A stretch of DNA of 64,000 bases, taken from assembly GCA_001543395.1 (NCBI GenBank), contig LPNG01000008.1, positions 1 to 64,000 of the forward strand, read 5' to 3'. The notes below the pieces were generated by a model that had not been told where the DNA came from, did no database searches, and worked only from the letters and a program-made list of their open reading frames with translations. The translations under genes and the position numbers were made by a program. The DNA is from Candidatus Alcium sp. F082. GTDB lineage: Bacteria > Bacteroidota > Bacteroidia > Bacteroidales > F082. Below, piece by piece: positions 26,451 to 34,249 of the stretch. Positions within the stretch are counted from its first letter, which is position 1. The number at the start of each line of letters is the position of its first letter.

Positions 26451-26551
26451 CTGTAGGGCTGTCGTACCATCCTTCGACAAACTCAGGAACCTCGGCAGCC
26501 GTTGATTGTCATGGCTGCACGGGCGGCTGCCACGGTGTGACAGCCCTACAG
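26451..26551. repeat. 101-bp palindromic element with 13-bp perfect inverted ends
   Basis: CTGTAGGGCTGTC (26451-26463) and GACAGCCCTACAG (26539-26551) are perfect inverted ends. A nested pair (GGCAGCC and GGCTGCC) and a half-copy of the TGAGCCTGTCGAAG-type repeat (CCTTCGACAAACTCAGGAAC) lie inside. It fills the gap between two minus-strand T9SS genes and could end the upstream transcript. Confidence 0.7.
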
Positions 26552-26559
26552 GACCGCGA

Positions 26560-28629
26560 CTAACGCACCACAAATTTCCGTGTCATATCGCCCACGCTGA
26601 TGAAATACATCCCATCGGGCAGGCTGGACACGTTGATTTGATCGGTTTCGGAGGTAATTTGGCCCGTCATTAGGGTTTGGCCCATCAGGTTGGTGATGCG
26701 GTAGGTTTGGGTCGGTAGAGACGTGCCATGGCGCGTCTCTACAAAGAGGACGCCATCAGTCGGGTTGGGATAAACCGTTAAGGTTCCTGATCCCGTTGAA
26801 GAGCTGTCTTCCTCAATGCCATGCAATTCATTGTAAATAGCATCACAATCACTGTTGCCCATTTTGAAAACCAGTTCTTCATTCTTCCAACAGCAGCGGA
26901 TGCCCTCCACGCTGAATTCTTCGCCTCGTGTCATCAGCTTTTCGGGGAAGAAACTCGTCATGTGGCCAATGCCACATACAATAGTGCCACTGAAAACACC
27001 TTCCTCATCGCTCACTGTCAAGGCTTTATAAGGTATTCCATAGTAAACGAATTCACTCACCGCGTCCACATGCAAGGTAATGCTTTCCTCTCCCACGCTG
27101 ACTTCCCACTCATCGCCTTCCTCTACGTTGAAATCATAAAGCACGGTAAATTCCTCCAAATCCTTGTTCCACCAATACAACACATCATTCACTTCGTACA
27201 CATATTCTCTCGTCACTTCGGTGTGCTCGCCCTTATCATACAAGGTATTGGTTCGGATAATGATAGTCACTTCCTTGTGGTTGATGGTCGTGTCAGCAGC
27301 ACATTCCAGATGTTGGTAGGTAATGCTGCCGTTTTCGTTTTGGATTTCGTAGTACCATTCCGTGTTTAAGGCAGGCCCGTCCGTCATTTCAATAAAATTG
27401 GTGAACTCGTTCCAATAGGGTGTACTGATATATTCATCATAGCTTCCGTATGGAATGTAAACCGGGATGTCTTTGTCGACCCCATGGAAAGATGTGGCAT
27501 CCAACACAGGAGGAATACTATTATAGCAAGTGATGCTTTGGAGTTCATCACATTCGTAGAAGGCTTTTTCGCCTATGCTCACTACAGTGATCGGTATGGA
27601 CACGCTCGTGATATGACTATTATTAAAAGTATTGGAGGCAATGGTGTCGATACCTTCCGGAATGGACACGCCACCGTCAACGAACCAACAATTGCCGAAA
27701 GCCAAGCTACCAATGTGGGTTAGCGTTTGGGGAAGATCAGATTGAACTATTGTATTATCTCCAACGAACGCAGAATTGCCAATGTAAATCAATGAATCGG
27801 GCAACGAGATGGAGGGGAAACAAGCAACATGAAAAGCAGCATCATTGATTATTTTGACCGAGTTTGGAATGACTAGTGGTTGCGCATTTTGTGCATATGC
27901 CGCAAAATGAAAAGCAGCGATTCCAATTTCCACCACATCATCTGGAATGATTGTGTTTTTCGTGCCGAGAAGCAAGATTTTCGAATCGCGTTCAATCAAG
28001 GCATTGTTCTCTACATAATAGTTGGGGTTGTCCTCATCGACGTATATAGATTCCAACCTAAAGCCACTGCCTAAGCCACGTTGAGCGATATAAGTCACCG
28101 AAGCCGGAATGGTATAGCTTGTGATGCGGCGGTTCGCAAAAAATGTGTTTTCTTCGATTCTTGTAACGCCTTGGGGAATCGTAATGGAACCCGTCATATA
28201 CTCAAGCCACCAAAATGCGCCCCATCCCATCGACTCAAGGTTTTGGGGAAGCGTCAGGCTACCCGTAACGCCAGAGCAGCCATAGAAAGCGACCCTTCCG
28301 ATGGTACGGATATTGTCGGGCAGGACTATGCTTCCCGTAATGCCCCTGCAATTATAAAAAGTACTATCCCCGATGGCCACAATGTCGTAAGTGGTGCCAT
28401 CGTGTTCAACCGTTTCGGGGAAAATGATATCTCCCTGGGGACGAGGATAACTGCCCCAACCGCCACTTGTAGGAGGAACCAAAGCCACTTCGTGGGCATC
28501 GACATCGGTAATCTGATAGTAGAGCGTCTGCCCCGACGCACATGCTGCCGAGAAGTCAAAATTGGCTTGTGCGATAACACTTAAATTAAAGGCAACTATG
28601 GCCGTGATGATTAAAAACAACTTTTTCAT
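26560..28629 (-). CDS. Leucine-rich repeat (BspA-type) T9SS surface protein
   Basis: A 689-residue surface protein. After a signal peptide (MKKLFLIITAIVAFNLSVIA) it has about ten BspA/TpLRR repeats (about residues 70-390), such as IVAIGDSTFYNCRGITGSIV, IRTIGRVAFYGCSGVTGSLT and VSIGEKAFYECDELQSITCY. Next is a beta-rich segment (about 400-600) and a C-terminal sorting domain (VYPNPTDGVLFVE, YRITNLMGQTLMTGQ, LPDGMYFISVGD, FVVR). BspA-type repeats bind host or bacterial surface proteins in oral and gut Bacteroidales; adhesion is a reasonable guess. The stretch coding VETRHGTSLP in the sorting domain is made by a palindromic DNA repeat. Confidence 0.88.
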   Translation of the reverse strand: MKKLFLIITAIVAFNLSVIAQANFDFSAACASGQTLYYQITDVDAHEVALVPPTSGGWGSYPRPQGDIIFPETVEHDGTTYDIVAIGDSTFYNCRGITGSIVLPDNIRTIGRVAFYGCSGVTGSLTLPQNLESMGWGAFWWLEYMTGSITIPQGVTRIEENTFFANRRITSYTIPASVTYIAQRGLGSGFRLESIYVDEDNPNYYVENNALIERDSKILLLGTKNTIIPDDVVEIGIAAFHFAAYAQNAQPLVIPNSVKIINDAAFHVACFPSISLPDSLIYIGNSAFVGDNTIVQSDLPQTLTHIGSLAFGNCWFVDGGVSIPEGIDTIASNTFNNSHITSVSIPITVVSIGEKAFYECDELQSITCYNSIPPVLDATSFHGVDKDIPVYIPYGSYDEYISTPYWNEFTNFIEMTDGPALNTEWYYEIQNENGSITYQHLECAADTTINHKEVTIIIRTNTLYDKGEHTEVTREYVYEVNDVLYWWNKDLEEFTVLYDFNVEEGDEWEVSVGEESITLHVDAVSEFVYYGIPYKALTVSDEEGVFSGTIVCGIGHMTSFFPEKLMTRGEEFSVEGIRCCWKNEELVFKMGNSDCDAIYNELHGIEEDSSSTGSGTLTVYPNPTDGVLFVETRHGTSLPTQTYRITNLMGQTLMTGQITSETDQINVSSLPDGMYFISVGDMTRKFVVR
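26715..26742. repeat. 28-bp GTAGAGACG palindrome inside a coding sequence
   Basis: The palindrome runs GTAGAGACGTGCC-ATGG-CGCGTCTCTAC, with one mismatched pair. It is read in frame as part of the T9SS sorting domain of the leucine-rich repeat protein (about residues 630-639), in a loop between strands. Confidence 0.75.
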
Positions 28630-28676
28630 AGGTCTAATTATTTGATTGTTAATTATTTGATTTCGACTTTATTTAA

Positions 28677-28839
28677 CTACAGATTGTACAGATTGTACCG
28701 ATTTCTTCCCGTAGAATTTATGGGTCGCAGGCTCCCGATTGATACGGATAGACTGTCATAGGCGGAAATCTGTAATAATTGGACGCTTGCGTCCTGCAAA
28801 TTTCTCGTCGTATATCTGTCAAATCTGTGTAATCTGTAG
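28677..28839. repeat. 163-bp element with 22-bp inverted ends (ACAGATT type)
   Basis: CTACAGATTGTACAGATTGTAC (28677-28698) pairs with bases 28818-28839 (18 of 22 match). Each arm itself contains two AATCTGT/ACAGATT units. A perfect GGACGC-TT-GCGTCC hairpin lies inside at about 28782-28795. It occupies most of the gap between the leucine-rich repeat gene and the frameshifted regulator. Confidence 0.65.
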
Positions 28840-28868
28840 TTTCTCATAAGATATTATTTGTTTTGTGA

Positions 28869-30294
28869 TTAAACTGCATTGACGATTTCCTCAAAAGTCC
28901 GTGTGTCGTCCGTGAGGTTCATCTTCATCTGCTTGATGCGGGTCTTGCGGCGGTAGTACGACTCGGTCTGGGTGTCCAAGAGGATGGAAATCACCTGGTT
29001 GGAAAAGCCGTTCTTGGAGAGGCAGCAGATGCGCACATCCCACTTGCCGAGTTTAGGATAGAGTTCGAGGAGGCGCTGCGAGAAGCCGTCGTAGACCAAG
29101 TCGGTGAGGCGTCACCTGGTCGCCAAGGCTCTGCGCCGTAGTGTAGACCTTGTTGCGCCCCATGATCTTGCTCGTCATCAGCAGGTCTTTTTGTGAGAGC
29201 GTCTGACGATCGCGGCGCAGGTCGTCGTTGGTGCGGATAAGGTTCTCCATGTCGCTCACCAACTCGTGGATGCGGTTTTGGTCGCGCTCCACCTGACTGC
29301 GGAACTGCTCCACGGCCAATTTGTGGTCGCTCACCTTCTTCCTCACAATCAGCACGATGACTAACAGCGCAATCACCGCAGCGGCGATGATGAGCCACAG
29401 CTTCAGACTGCGGTTGCGAAGCTGGCTCTCCATCTCGCTCTTTTGGGCCTTCAGCTCATATTCGGCCTTGAGGCGTTGAAGGTTGTCGGAGGCATGTTCC
29501 TTGTCGGCCTGCATCATGTATTGCGTGAAGAGGTCTTGATATTCCATGGCCTGCTCGAGATGGCCTTCGTTGTAGGCGATGGCGTAGAGCGTTTGGTACA
29601 CCGACATCTTCAGCCCGGCGCGCTCGCTGCGGAGGGCGGCTTCGAGGTAAGGCTTAGCTTCAGCGTAGTTATCTGTGTAGTAATATAATACACCCATCGT
29701 CATGTTGGCGATGTCGGTGTTGTTGTCGTCGAGTTCGCCTTCCAAGGCGCGACTGACGCAGGCCATCGCCTCTGGATAGTTGCCCACGGGCAGGTAGTAG
29801 TCGCGGCCCATCTCAAGGTAGATGTCGCTCTGCATTGCCTTATCGTTTAATAAGGTGGCGATGCTGAAGGCCGTGTCGTAGTAATGCTTGGCTTGGGCAA
29901 ACTGCTCCAGCGACTTCGCCACGCGGCCGCAGTTGCGCATCGTGGTCATCACGGCAGTGGAGTCGTCGATTTGGCGGAAGCATTCGATGGCTTCGCAGTG
30001 CATCTTGAGGGCATCGTCGAAGAGGCCGTGTTTGTTGTACATCGCGCCAAGATTGTCTTTGAGTTGACCTTCGAGGCGGAGGTTTTCGGTGGTTGTCTCG
30101 CAGCCTTGCATCAGCGTGAGGGCATGCAGAAAACGCTCAGCGGCCTCTTCCGAGAGGCGTTGCTGGCGCAGCTCGGTACCTTCTTCATATAAGGCACGCG
30201 CCTGCTGCAGGCGTTTGGCGGGAGTGTCGCACGAGGACAGCATCACGCCAAGCGCGAGGGTCGTCAGGATGAGTGATTTTAGTGTTGCTTTCAT
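28869..30294 (-). pseudogene. Frameshifted TPR membrane regulator with C-terminal HTH
   Basis: Two minus-strand frames together make one protein. The first (30294 down to 29053) encodes a lipoprotein-type signal (VMLSSCDTPAKRL), TPR repeats (about residues 30-255), a membrane helix (LWLIIAAAVIALLVIVLIV) and a coiled coil (VERDQNRIHELVSDMENLIR). It then leaves frame after TTAQSLGDQV. The second, ending at 28869, continues DLVYDGFSQRLLELYPKL and a LuxR-like helix-turn-helix (CLSKNGFSNQVISILLDTQT, then YYRRKTRIK). The break lies at about 29100-29118 and can be closed by removing one base. This plan is common in Bacteroidetes membrane-bound TPR regulators. It may be a true pseudogene or a sequencing error; the rest of the gene is intact. 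Confidence 0.8.
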
Positions 30295-30339
30295 AGGCGT
30301 TCTGTTTTTGACTCAGGACTTCAGGACTTTCACCCCTTG

Positions 30340-30447
30340 CCGTCATTGCGGTTCCGCCTCTGCGGAATGAGGCGATCCGCAATCTCCTGAACGAAATGGA
30401 TCCGTCTTCGCGCTCAGGAGATGGCGGATGTCCCTCCGCCATGACGG
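30340..30447. repeat. 108-bp palindromic element (ATCCGCAATCTCCTGA type)
   Basis: Bases 30375-30390 pair with 30414-30429 (15 of 16), and CCGTCAT/ATGACGG mark the outer ends. A hairpin TTCCGC-CTCT-GCGGAA lies at 30352-30367. It sits about 45 bases upstream of the frameshifted regulator start. Confidence 0.7.
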
Positions 30448-30720
30448 TAAAGGAGTAAGGGTATTGCCCCCGGTCCCATGTCCGTCGATGCAAAAATATA
30501 CAGAAAAAACGCTTGTCAAGAGGTTTTTGGGGAGCCTCTCGGTTTTGTCCATGCTTTTTTGGATTGTCCAAATTTATTTCATTGGAAATCAATGATGTAA
30601 TTTCGGCATGGACAAAATTTTGTCCCTATGAAAATTGGGCGACTTTCGAAAAAAACGCCCAAAAACTATTGAAATTACACAAAATATGTTACATAAAATA
30701 TGTAACACAAAATGTGTAAT
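30448..30720. other. Gene-free region with palindrome and tandem AT-rich repeats
   Basis: No credible gene was found here. The region holds a perfect 16-bp palindrome GGACAAAATTTTGTCC at 30610-30625, with half-copies of TTTTGTCC near 30543 and TTGTCC near 30574, and three 14-bp tandem repeats at 30676-30717 (TACACAAAATATGT, TACATAAAATATGT, AACACAAAATGTGT), each partly palindromic. These could be regulator binding sites for the TPR gene at 30294. Confidence 0.55.
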
Positions 30721-30750
30721 AAAAAAAAGACGCTGCCTTTCGGCAGCGTC
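30721..30750 (-). terminator. Rho-independent terminator of fusA
   Basis: On the minus strand GACGCTGCC-GAAA-GGCAGCGTC, a perfect 9-bp stem with a stable tetraloop, is followed by eight T residues. Confidence 0.93.
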
Positions 30751-30787
30751 GTAAACAATCTCTAATTTCTCTAATTCTTGATAAAAA

Positions 30788-32857
30788 TTACTCCTTCTCG
30801 TTCCGCATCTTGACAATCTCTTCCTGCTTGTCCTTCGGCGTCGGCATGTACTGGTGGAACTCCATCGAGTAGTTGGCGCGGCCGGAAGTGAGGTTGCGCA
30901 AGGCGGTGGCATAGCCGAACATCTCCATCAGCGGGACGAAGGCATCCAACTTCTGCGAGCCCTTGCGGAAACGACGCATGGCCTCGATGCGGCCACGACG
31001 CTTGTTGACGTCGCCCGTCACATTGCCGATGTAGTCGTCAGGCGTGTTGATCTCGACCTTCATCACAGGCTCAAGCAGCACGGGGCTGGCTTTCATGAAG
31101 GCCTGCTTGAAGCACATCTGGGCGCAGAGCTGGAAGGCCATGTCGCTTGAGTCGACGGGGTGTGAGCTACCATCGACAAGGACGCACTTCACATCCACGA
31201 CAGGATAGCCCGCGAAAGGACCTTTGTTCATTGCCGCAGCCAGACCCTTCTGCACAGAGGGGATATATTCCTTCGGAATCACTCCGCCCTTGGTGATGTC
31301 GACGAACTCGAAGCCGCCGCCCGGGTTGGGCTCGAAGCGGATGACGGTGTGGGCGAACTGGCCCTTGCCACCAGTCTGCTTCACATAGCGGTAGTTGCAC
31401 TCGAACGGTGCGGTGATGGTCTCGCGGAACGACACCGAAGGCGCGCCCACCGTGACCGGCACCTTGAACTCTTCCTTCAATCGGTCGACGATGATTTCCA
31501 GATGCAACTCGCCCATTCCTGCGATGATAGTCTCTTCCGTCTCCTCGTCGAAGTGGGCGTGGAACGACGGGTCTTCATTGCAGAGCTTAGCTAAGGCCTC
31601 GCTCAGCTTACTGCGGTTCTTCTTGTCGTCAAGGTTGACCTTCATCTCGATAACCGCAGGCGGTATATTGATGGATTCCAACAAGATAGGTTGTTCCTCA
31701 TCGCAGAGCGTGTCGCCCGTCTTGGTGTATTTCATGCCCACGAGCGCCACGATTTCGCCCGCGCTAGCCTCGCTGATTTCCTCGCGTTCTTTCGCCTTGA
31801 TGCGGAAGATACGACCCACGCGCTCACTCTTCAACTTATTGGTGTTGTAGACGCTCATGCCGTTGGTCAACTTGCCGCTGAAGATACGGATAAAGGTCTG
31901 CTGGCCCACATACGGGTCGTTGATGAGCTTGAAGGCCAAGGCCGAGAAAGGCTCGTTTTCGGAGGGGTTGCGGCGATAAGTCTTCTCCTCGTTGGCGGGG
32001 TCGTGCGCGATGACGGCGCCCAAGTCGTTGGGCGAAGGCAGGTAGTCGACGATGGCGTCCAAAAGGAGCTGGATACCTTTGTTCTTATAGGCAGCACCAC
32101 AAAGCACCGGAACCATCATCAGTTTGATAGTGGCTTGACGGATGGCAGCCATCAGCTTGTCGGTCGGTATTTCGGCATCCTCAAGGTAGAGCTCGGCGAT
32201 TTCGTCGTCAAGGTCGGCAACCTTCTCGATGAGGTTGCGGCGGGCTTCCTTGGCCTGCTCCATCATGTTTTCCGGGATGGGACCCACGATGCGTTCCTTC
32301 TCGACGAAACGCACCGAGTTCATCTGCACCAAGTCGACCATGCCTTCGAAGGTGTTCTCCACGCCGATGGGCAGATGCAGCGGCACTGCATTAGCGCCCA
32401 GGTATTTATGCATTTGGTTGACGACCTCTTGGAAGTCGGCACCCGTGCGGTCCATCTTGTTGACAAAGGCAATGCGGGGCACGCGGTATTTGTCGGCCTG
32501 GTTCCACACCGTCTCCGATTGCGGCTCCACGCCACCCACGGCGCAAAACACCGCCACCATACCGTCGATGACGCGCAGCGAGCGTTCCACCTCCACCGTG
32601 AAGTCAACGTGGCCGGGAGTATCGATAAGGTTGATCTGATAGCCGTTCCAATGCGCGGTGATGGCTGCCGAAGCGATGGTGATGCCGCGCTCCTGCTCTT
32701 GTTTCATAAAGTCCATGGTGGCTTGTCCATCATGCGTTTCACCCACCTTACGGTTCACGCCCGTGAAGAACAGGATGCGTTCCGAAACCGTAGTCTTTCC
32801 TGCATCGATATGCGCTGCGATACCGATGTTTCTCAATTTTGAAATGTTCAAACTCAT
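30788..32857 (-). CDS. fusA: Translation elongation factor G
   Basis: A 689-residue GTPase that drives ribosomal translocation. The G1 motif is [10 protein letters not shown] (about residues 14-23), switch II is DTPGHVDF, and NKMD is G4. Domains II to V follow, including the domain IV region [21 protein letters not shown]. The length matches EF-G. It stands alone, with its own promoter element and terminator, and not in a ribosomal-protein operon, so the genome may have another copy. Whether this is the main EF-G or a variant paralogue cannot be judged here. Confidence 0.95.
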   Translation of the reverse strand: MSLNISKLRNIGIAAHIDAGKTTVSERILFFTGVNRKVGETHDGQATMDFMKQEQERGITIASAAITAHWNGYQINLIDTPGHVDFTVEVERSLRVIDGMVAVFCAVGGVEPQSETVWNQADKYRVPRIAFVNKMDRTGADFQEVVNQMHKYLGANAVPLHLPIGVENTFEGMVDLVQMNSVRFVEKERIVGPIPENMMEQAKEARRNLIEKVADLDDEIAELYLEDAEIPTDKLMAAIRQATIKLMMVPVLCGAAYKNKGIQLLLDAIVDYLPSPNDLGAVIAHDPANEEKTYRRNPSENEPFSALAFKLINDPYVGQQTFIRIFSGKLTNGMSVYNTNKLKSERVGRIFRIKAKEREEISEASAGEIVALVGMKYTKTGDTLCDEEQPILLESINIPPAVIEMKVNLDDKKNRSKLSEALAKLCNEDPSFHAHFDEETEETIIAGMGELHLEIIVDRLKEEFKVPVTVGAPSVSFRETITAPFECNYRYVKQTGGKGQFAHTVIRFEPNPGGGFEFVDITKGGVIPKEYIPSVQKGLAAAMNKGPFAGYPVVDVKCVLVDGSSHPVDSSDMAFQLCAQMCFKQAFMKASPVLLEPVMKVEINTPDDYIGNVTGDVNKRRGRIEAMRRFRKGSQKLDAFVPLMEMFGYATALRNLTSGRANYSMEFHQYMPTPKDKQEEIVKMRNEKE

Positions 32858-32914
32858 TATTTTATCTGATTTTCAATTATTTGCAAATACAAATCAGGCT
32901 TTTGATTCGGGCTG

Positions 32915-32922
32915 CAAAGGTA
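32915..32922 (-). promoter_or_regulatory. -7 promoter element (TACCTTTG) of fusA
   Basis: The minus strand reads TACCTTTG, a perfect TAnnTTTG match 58 bases upstream of the fusA start. A TTTG lies 16 bases further upstream. Confidence 0.6.
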
Positions 32923-32966
32923 CGGAAATTTTCGATGCCAAAATTCCTTACTTTCCGAATTATTAG

Positions 32967-32974
32967 TATTTTTG
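32967..32974 (+). promoter_or_regulatory. -7 promoter element (TATTTTTG) of the DUF3791 gene
   Basis: TATTTTTG is found 37 bases upstream of the start at 33011, diverging from the fusA promoter. Confidence 0.5.
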
Positions 32975-33010
32975 CAGCGGAATAGTGATAAAAACACTAT
33001 GTAAAAAACT

Positions 33011-33226
33011 ATGAGCAAGTACGAGATTCCCTTTTTGACGGCATGCATACACGCTTTTGGAAGACGTTTTTCCATGACTCGGCAAGCGGCTTTCCGTTAT
33101 TTGCAGGAGCACAAAGGGTTATCGTTTTTGATTGAGTTCTATGATGTGGAGCATCTGCAATCGATGGACGAAACTATTGACGACCTGCTCATCATCTGCC
33201 AAAAGAATGGAGGGACGCTCTCATGA
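33011..33226 (+). CDS. DUF3791 domain protein
   Basis: A 71-residue protein resembling DUF3791: YEIPFLTACIHAFGRRFSMT, then AFRYLQEHKGLSFLIEFYDV, LQSMDETIDDLLIICQKNGG. Members are often encoded next to DUF3990 proteins, which look like ADP-ribosyltransferases, and the pair is suspected to be a toxin-antitoxin module. No DUF3990 gene is present here, so this may be a remnant or a solitary antitoxin. The next small gene starts 14 bases downstream and probably shares the transcript. Function unproven. Confidence 0.7.
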   Translation: MSKYEIPFLTACIHAFGRRFSMTRQAAFRYLQEHKGLSFLIEFYDVEHLQSMDETIDDLLIICQKNGGTLS

Positions 33227-33239
33227 GTGTTGAAACCTT

Positions 33240-33470
33240 ATGAACCAGCCTACTCATCACCAAATCGCAACATACTTAACCGATTACGTCTTGAGCGAAT
33301 TAGTGAAATATGTGATGGAAGACACGGGGTGTTCCATTGAGCAGGCTATGGAACGGGTATATAACTCGCCACTGATGCCCGCTTTGCAAGATGAAGAGGG
33401 GGAATTATATGTGCAAAGTCCAGCGTATTTGTATGAACTGATGAATAGACTCACCGCACAACCACAATAG
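33240..33470 (+). CDS. Small hypothetical protein paired with DUF3791
   Basis: A 76-residue acidic protein (YLTDYVLSELVKYVMEDTGC, then SIEQAMERVYNSPLMPALQD). It is all helical by appearance. The pattern 'hhxxhhxxhxxxxgxSxeeAhxxhYxSxxhxxLxd' is one I associate with small partners of DUF3791/DUF3990 loci, in which they act before the toxin gene. Translation is likely coupled to the preceding gene (13-base gap). The function is unknown. Confidence 0.65.
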   Translation: MNQPTHHQIATYLTDYVLSELVKYVMEDTGCSIEQAMERVYNSPLMPALQDEEGELYVQSPAYLYELMNRLTAQPQ

Positions 33471-33480
33471 CGTTTAGGTT

Positions 33481-34227
33481 TCAGTCAATGTCAAAAAATC
33501 TGATTTGAGTATCTTTGTTTATTTCCTTTGTGGTCTCGTTTAACCTAGCTCCATCATAAAAAGAAAACTGGAGACTTGCCGAATCAATTAAATGTTTTTC
33601 ATCAGAATTGCTTGTTGAGAAATAATACCTTTTACTGAAACTTAATAACTCCCTTCGCTTTTCCATCTTGCCTTGATTGCCCATAGGCGTATGTATTGGA
33701 TTCAATATCAAATCAGTATTATTCAGCAAGTCAAAAAAGCGTTTCTCCAAATCTGTCCTATTTTGCAACCTGAAAACAGATCGATTGGATTCTTTCTGGA
33801 TGTTCTTAATGATATTAATCTCACCGCATTGCAAGGCCAAGCATTTCTTGCTTTTGACTCGAAAACAACGTTTGTTTTCAAGTTCATCAATAAAATGCTC
33901 ACACAACAACTCGTTCCCTTCAATTTCTTTAGAAGAAGCAAAAAACTGATTGGTAAACATGTTAACCAATCGACCTTGTTCGATCCGAAATAAACAATTC
34001 TTTCGCATAAGGAAAGTGCTTTCATCAACTTTCTTGGCTTCAAACAAAACTATTGAATCTTTATTAACCAACTTTCCTGACAATTCAACGCAATCATTCC
34101 AATCAAAAACCGAATGACCACAAAACAATACCAAATCAGATTTTGATTTGTTTATAGCATCAGATACGACATTAAGGCGTTTCTTTTTAGTAATACCATT
34201 ACGAAGCGAAATTAATTCAACTCTCAT
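33481..34227 (-). CDS. Hypothetical protein, possibly a divergent nitrilase-fold protein
   Basis: A 248-residue protein with many Lys, Asn and Ile codons and a lower GC content than its neighbours, which suggests recent transfer. KKCLALQCGEINII (Cys134) followed by TDLILNPIHTPMGN and ELLSFSKRYYFSTSNS resembles the nitrilase (CN-hydrolase) pattern 'hxhxhCxE...aDhhhnPxxxxM...hxxRAxxxxhxhhxxN'. The N-terminal segment SDLVLFCGHSVFDW sits where nitrilases have their catalytic glutamate, but that residue is missing here. If the fold is right, it may be inactive or catalytically altered. No signal peptide. It converges with the DUF3791 pair and lies 22 bases from the sialidase stop codon upstream on the same strand. 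Confidence 0.45.
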   Translation of the reverse strand: MRVELISLRNGITKKKRLNVVSDAINKSKSDLVLFCGHSVFDWNDCVELSGKLVNKDSIVLFEAKKVDESTFLMRKNCLFRIEQGRLVNMFTNQFFASSKEIEGNELLCEHFIDELENKRCFRVKSKKCLALQCGEINIIKNIQKESNRSVFRLQNRTDLEKRFFDLLNNTDLILNPIHTPMGNQGKMEKRRELLSFSKRYYFSTSNSDEKHLIDSASLQFSFYDGARLNETTKEINKDTQIRFFDID

Positions 34228-34249
34228 AATTCTTATTCATAATTCTTAT

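Noticed and set aside
31691-32842. A 383-codon plus-strand frame opposite fusA
   Set aside because: EF-G is unmistakable on the minus strand; the other frame has no family resemblance.
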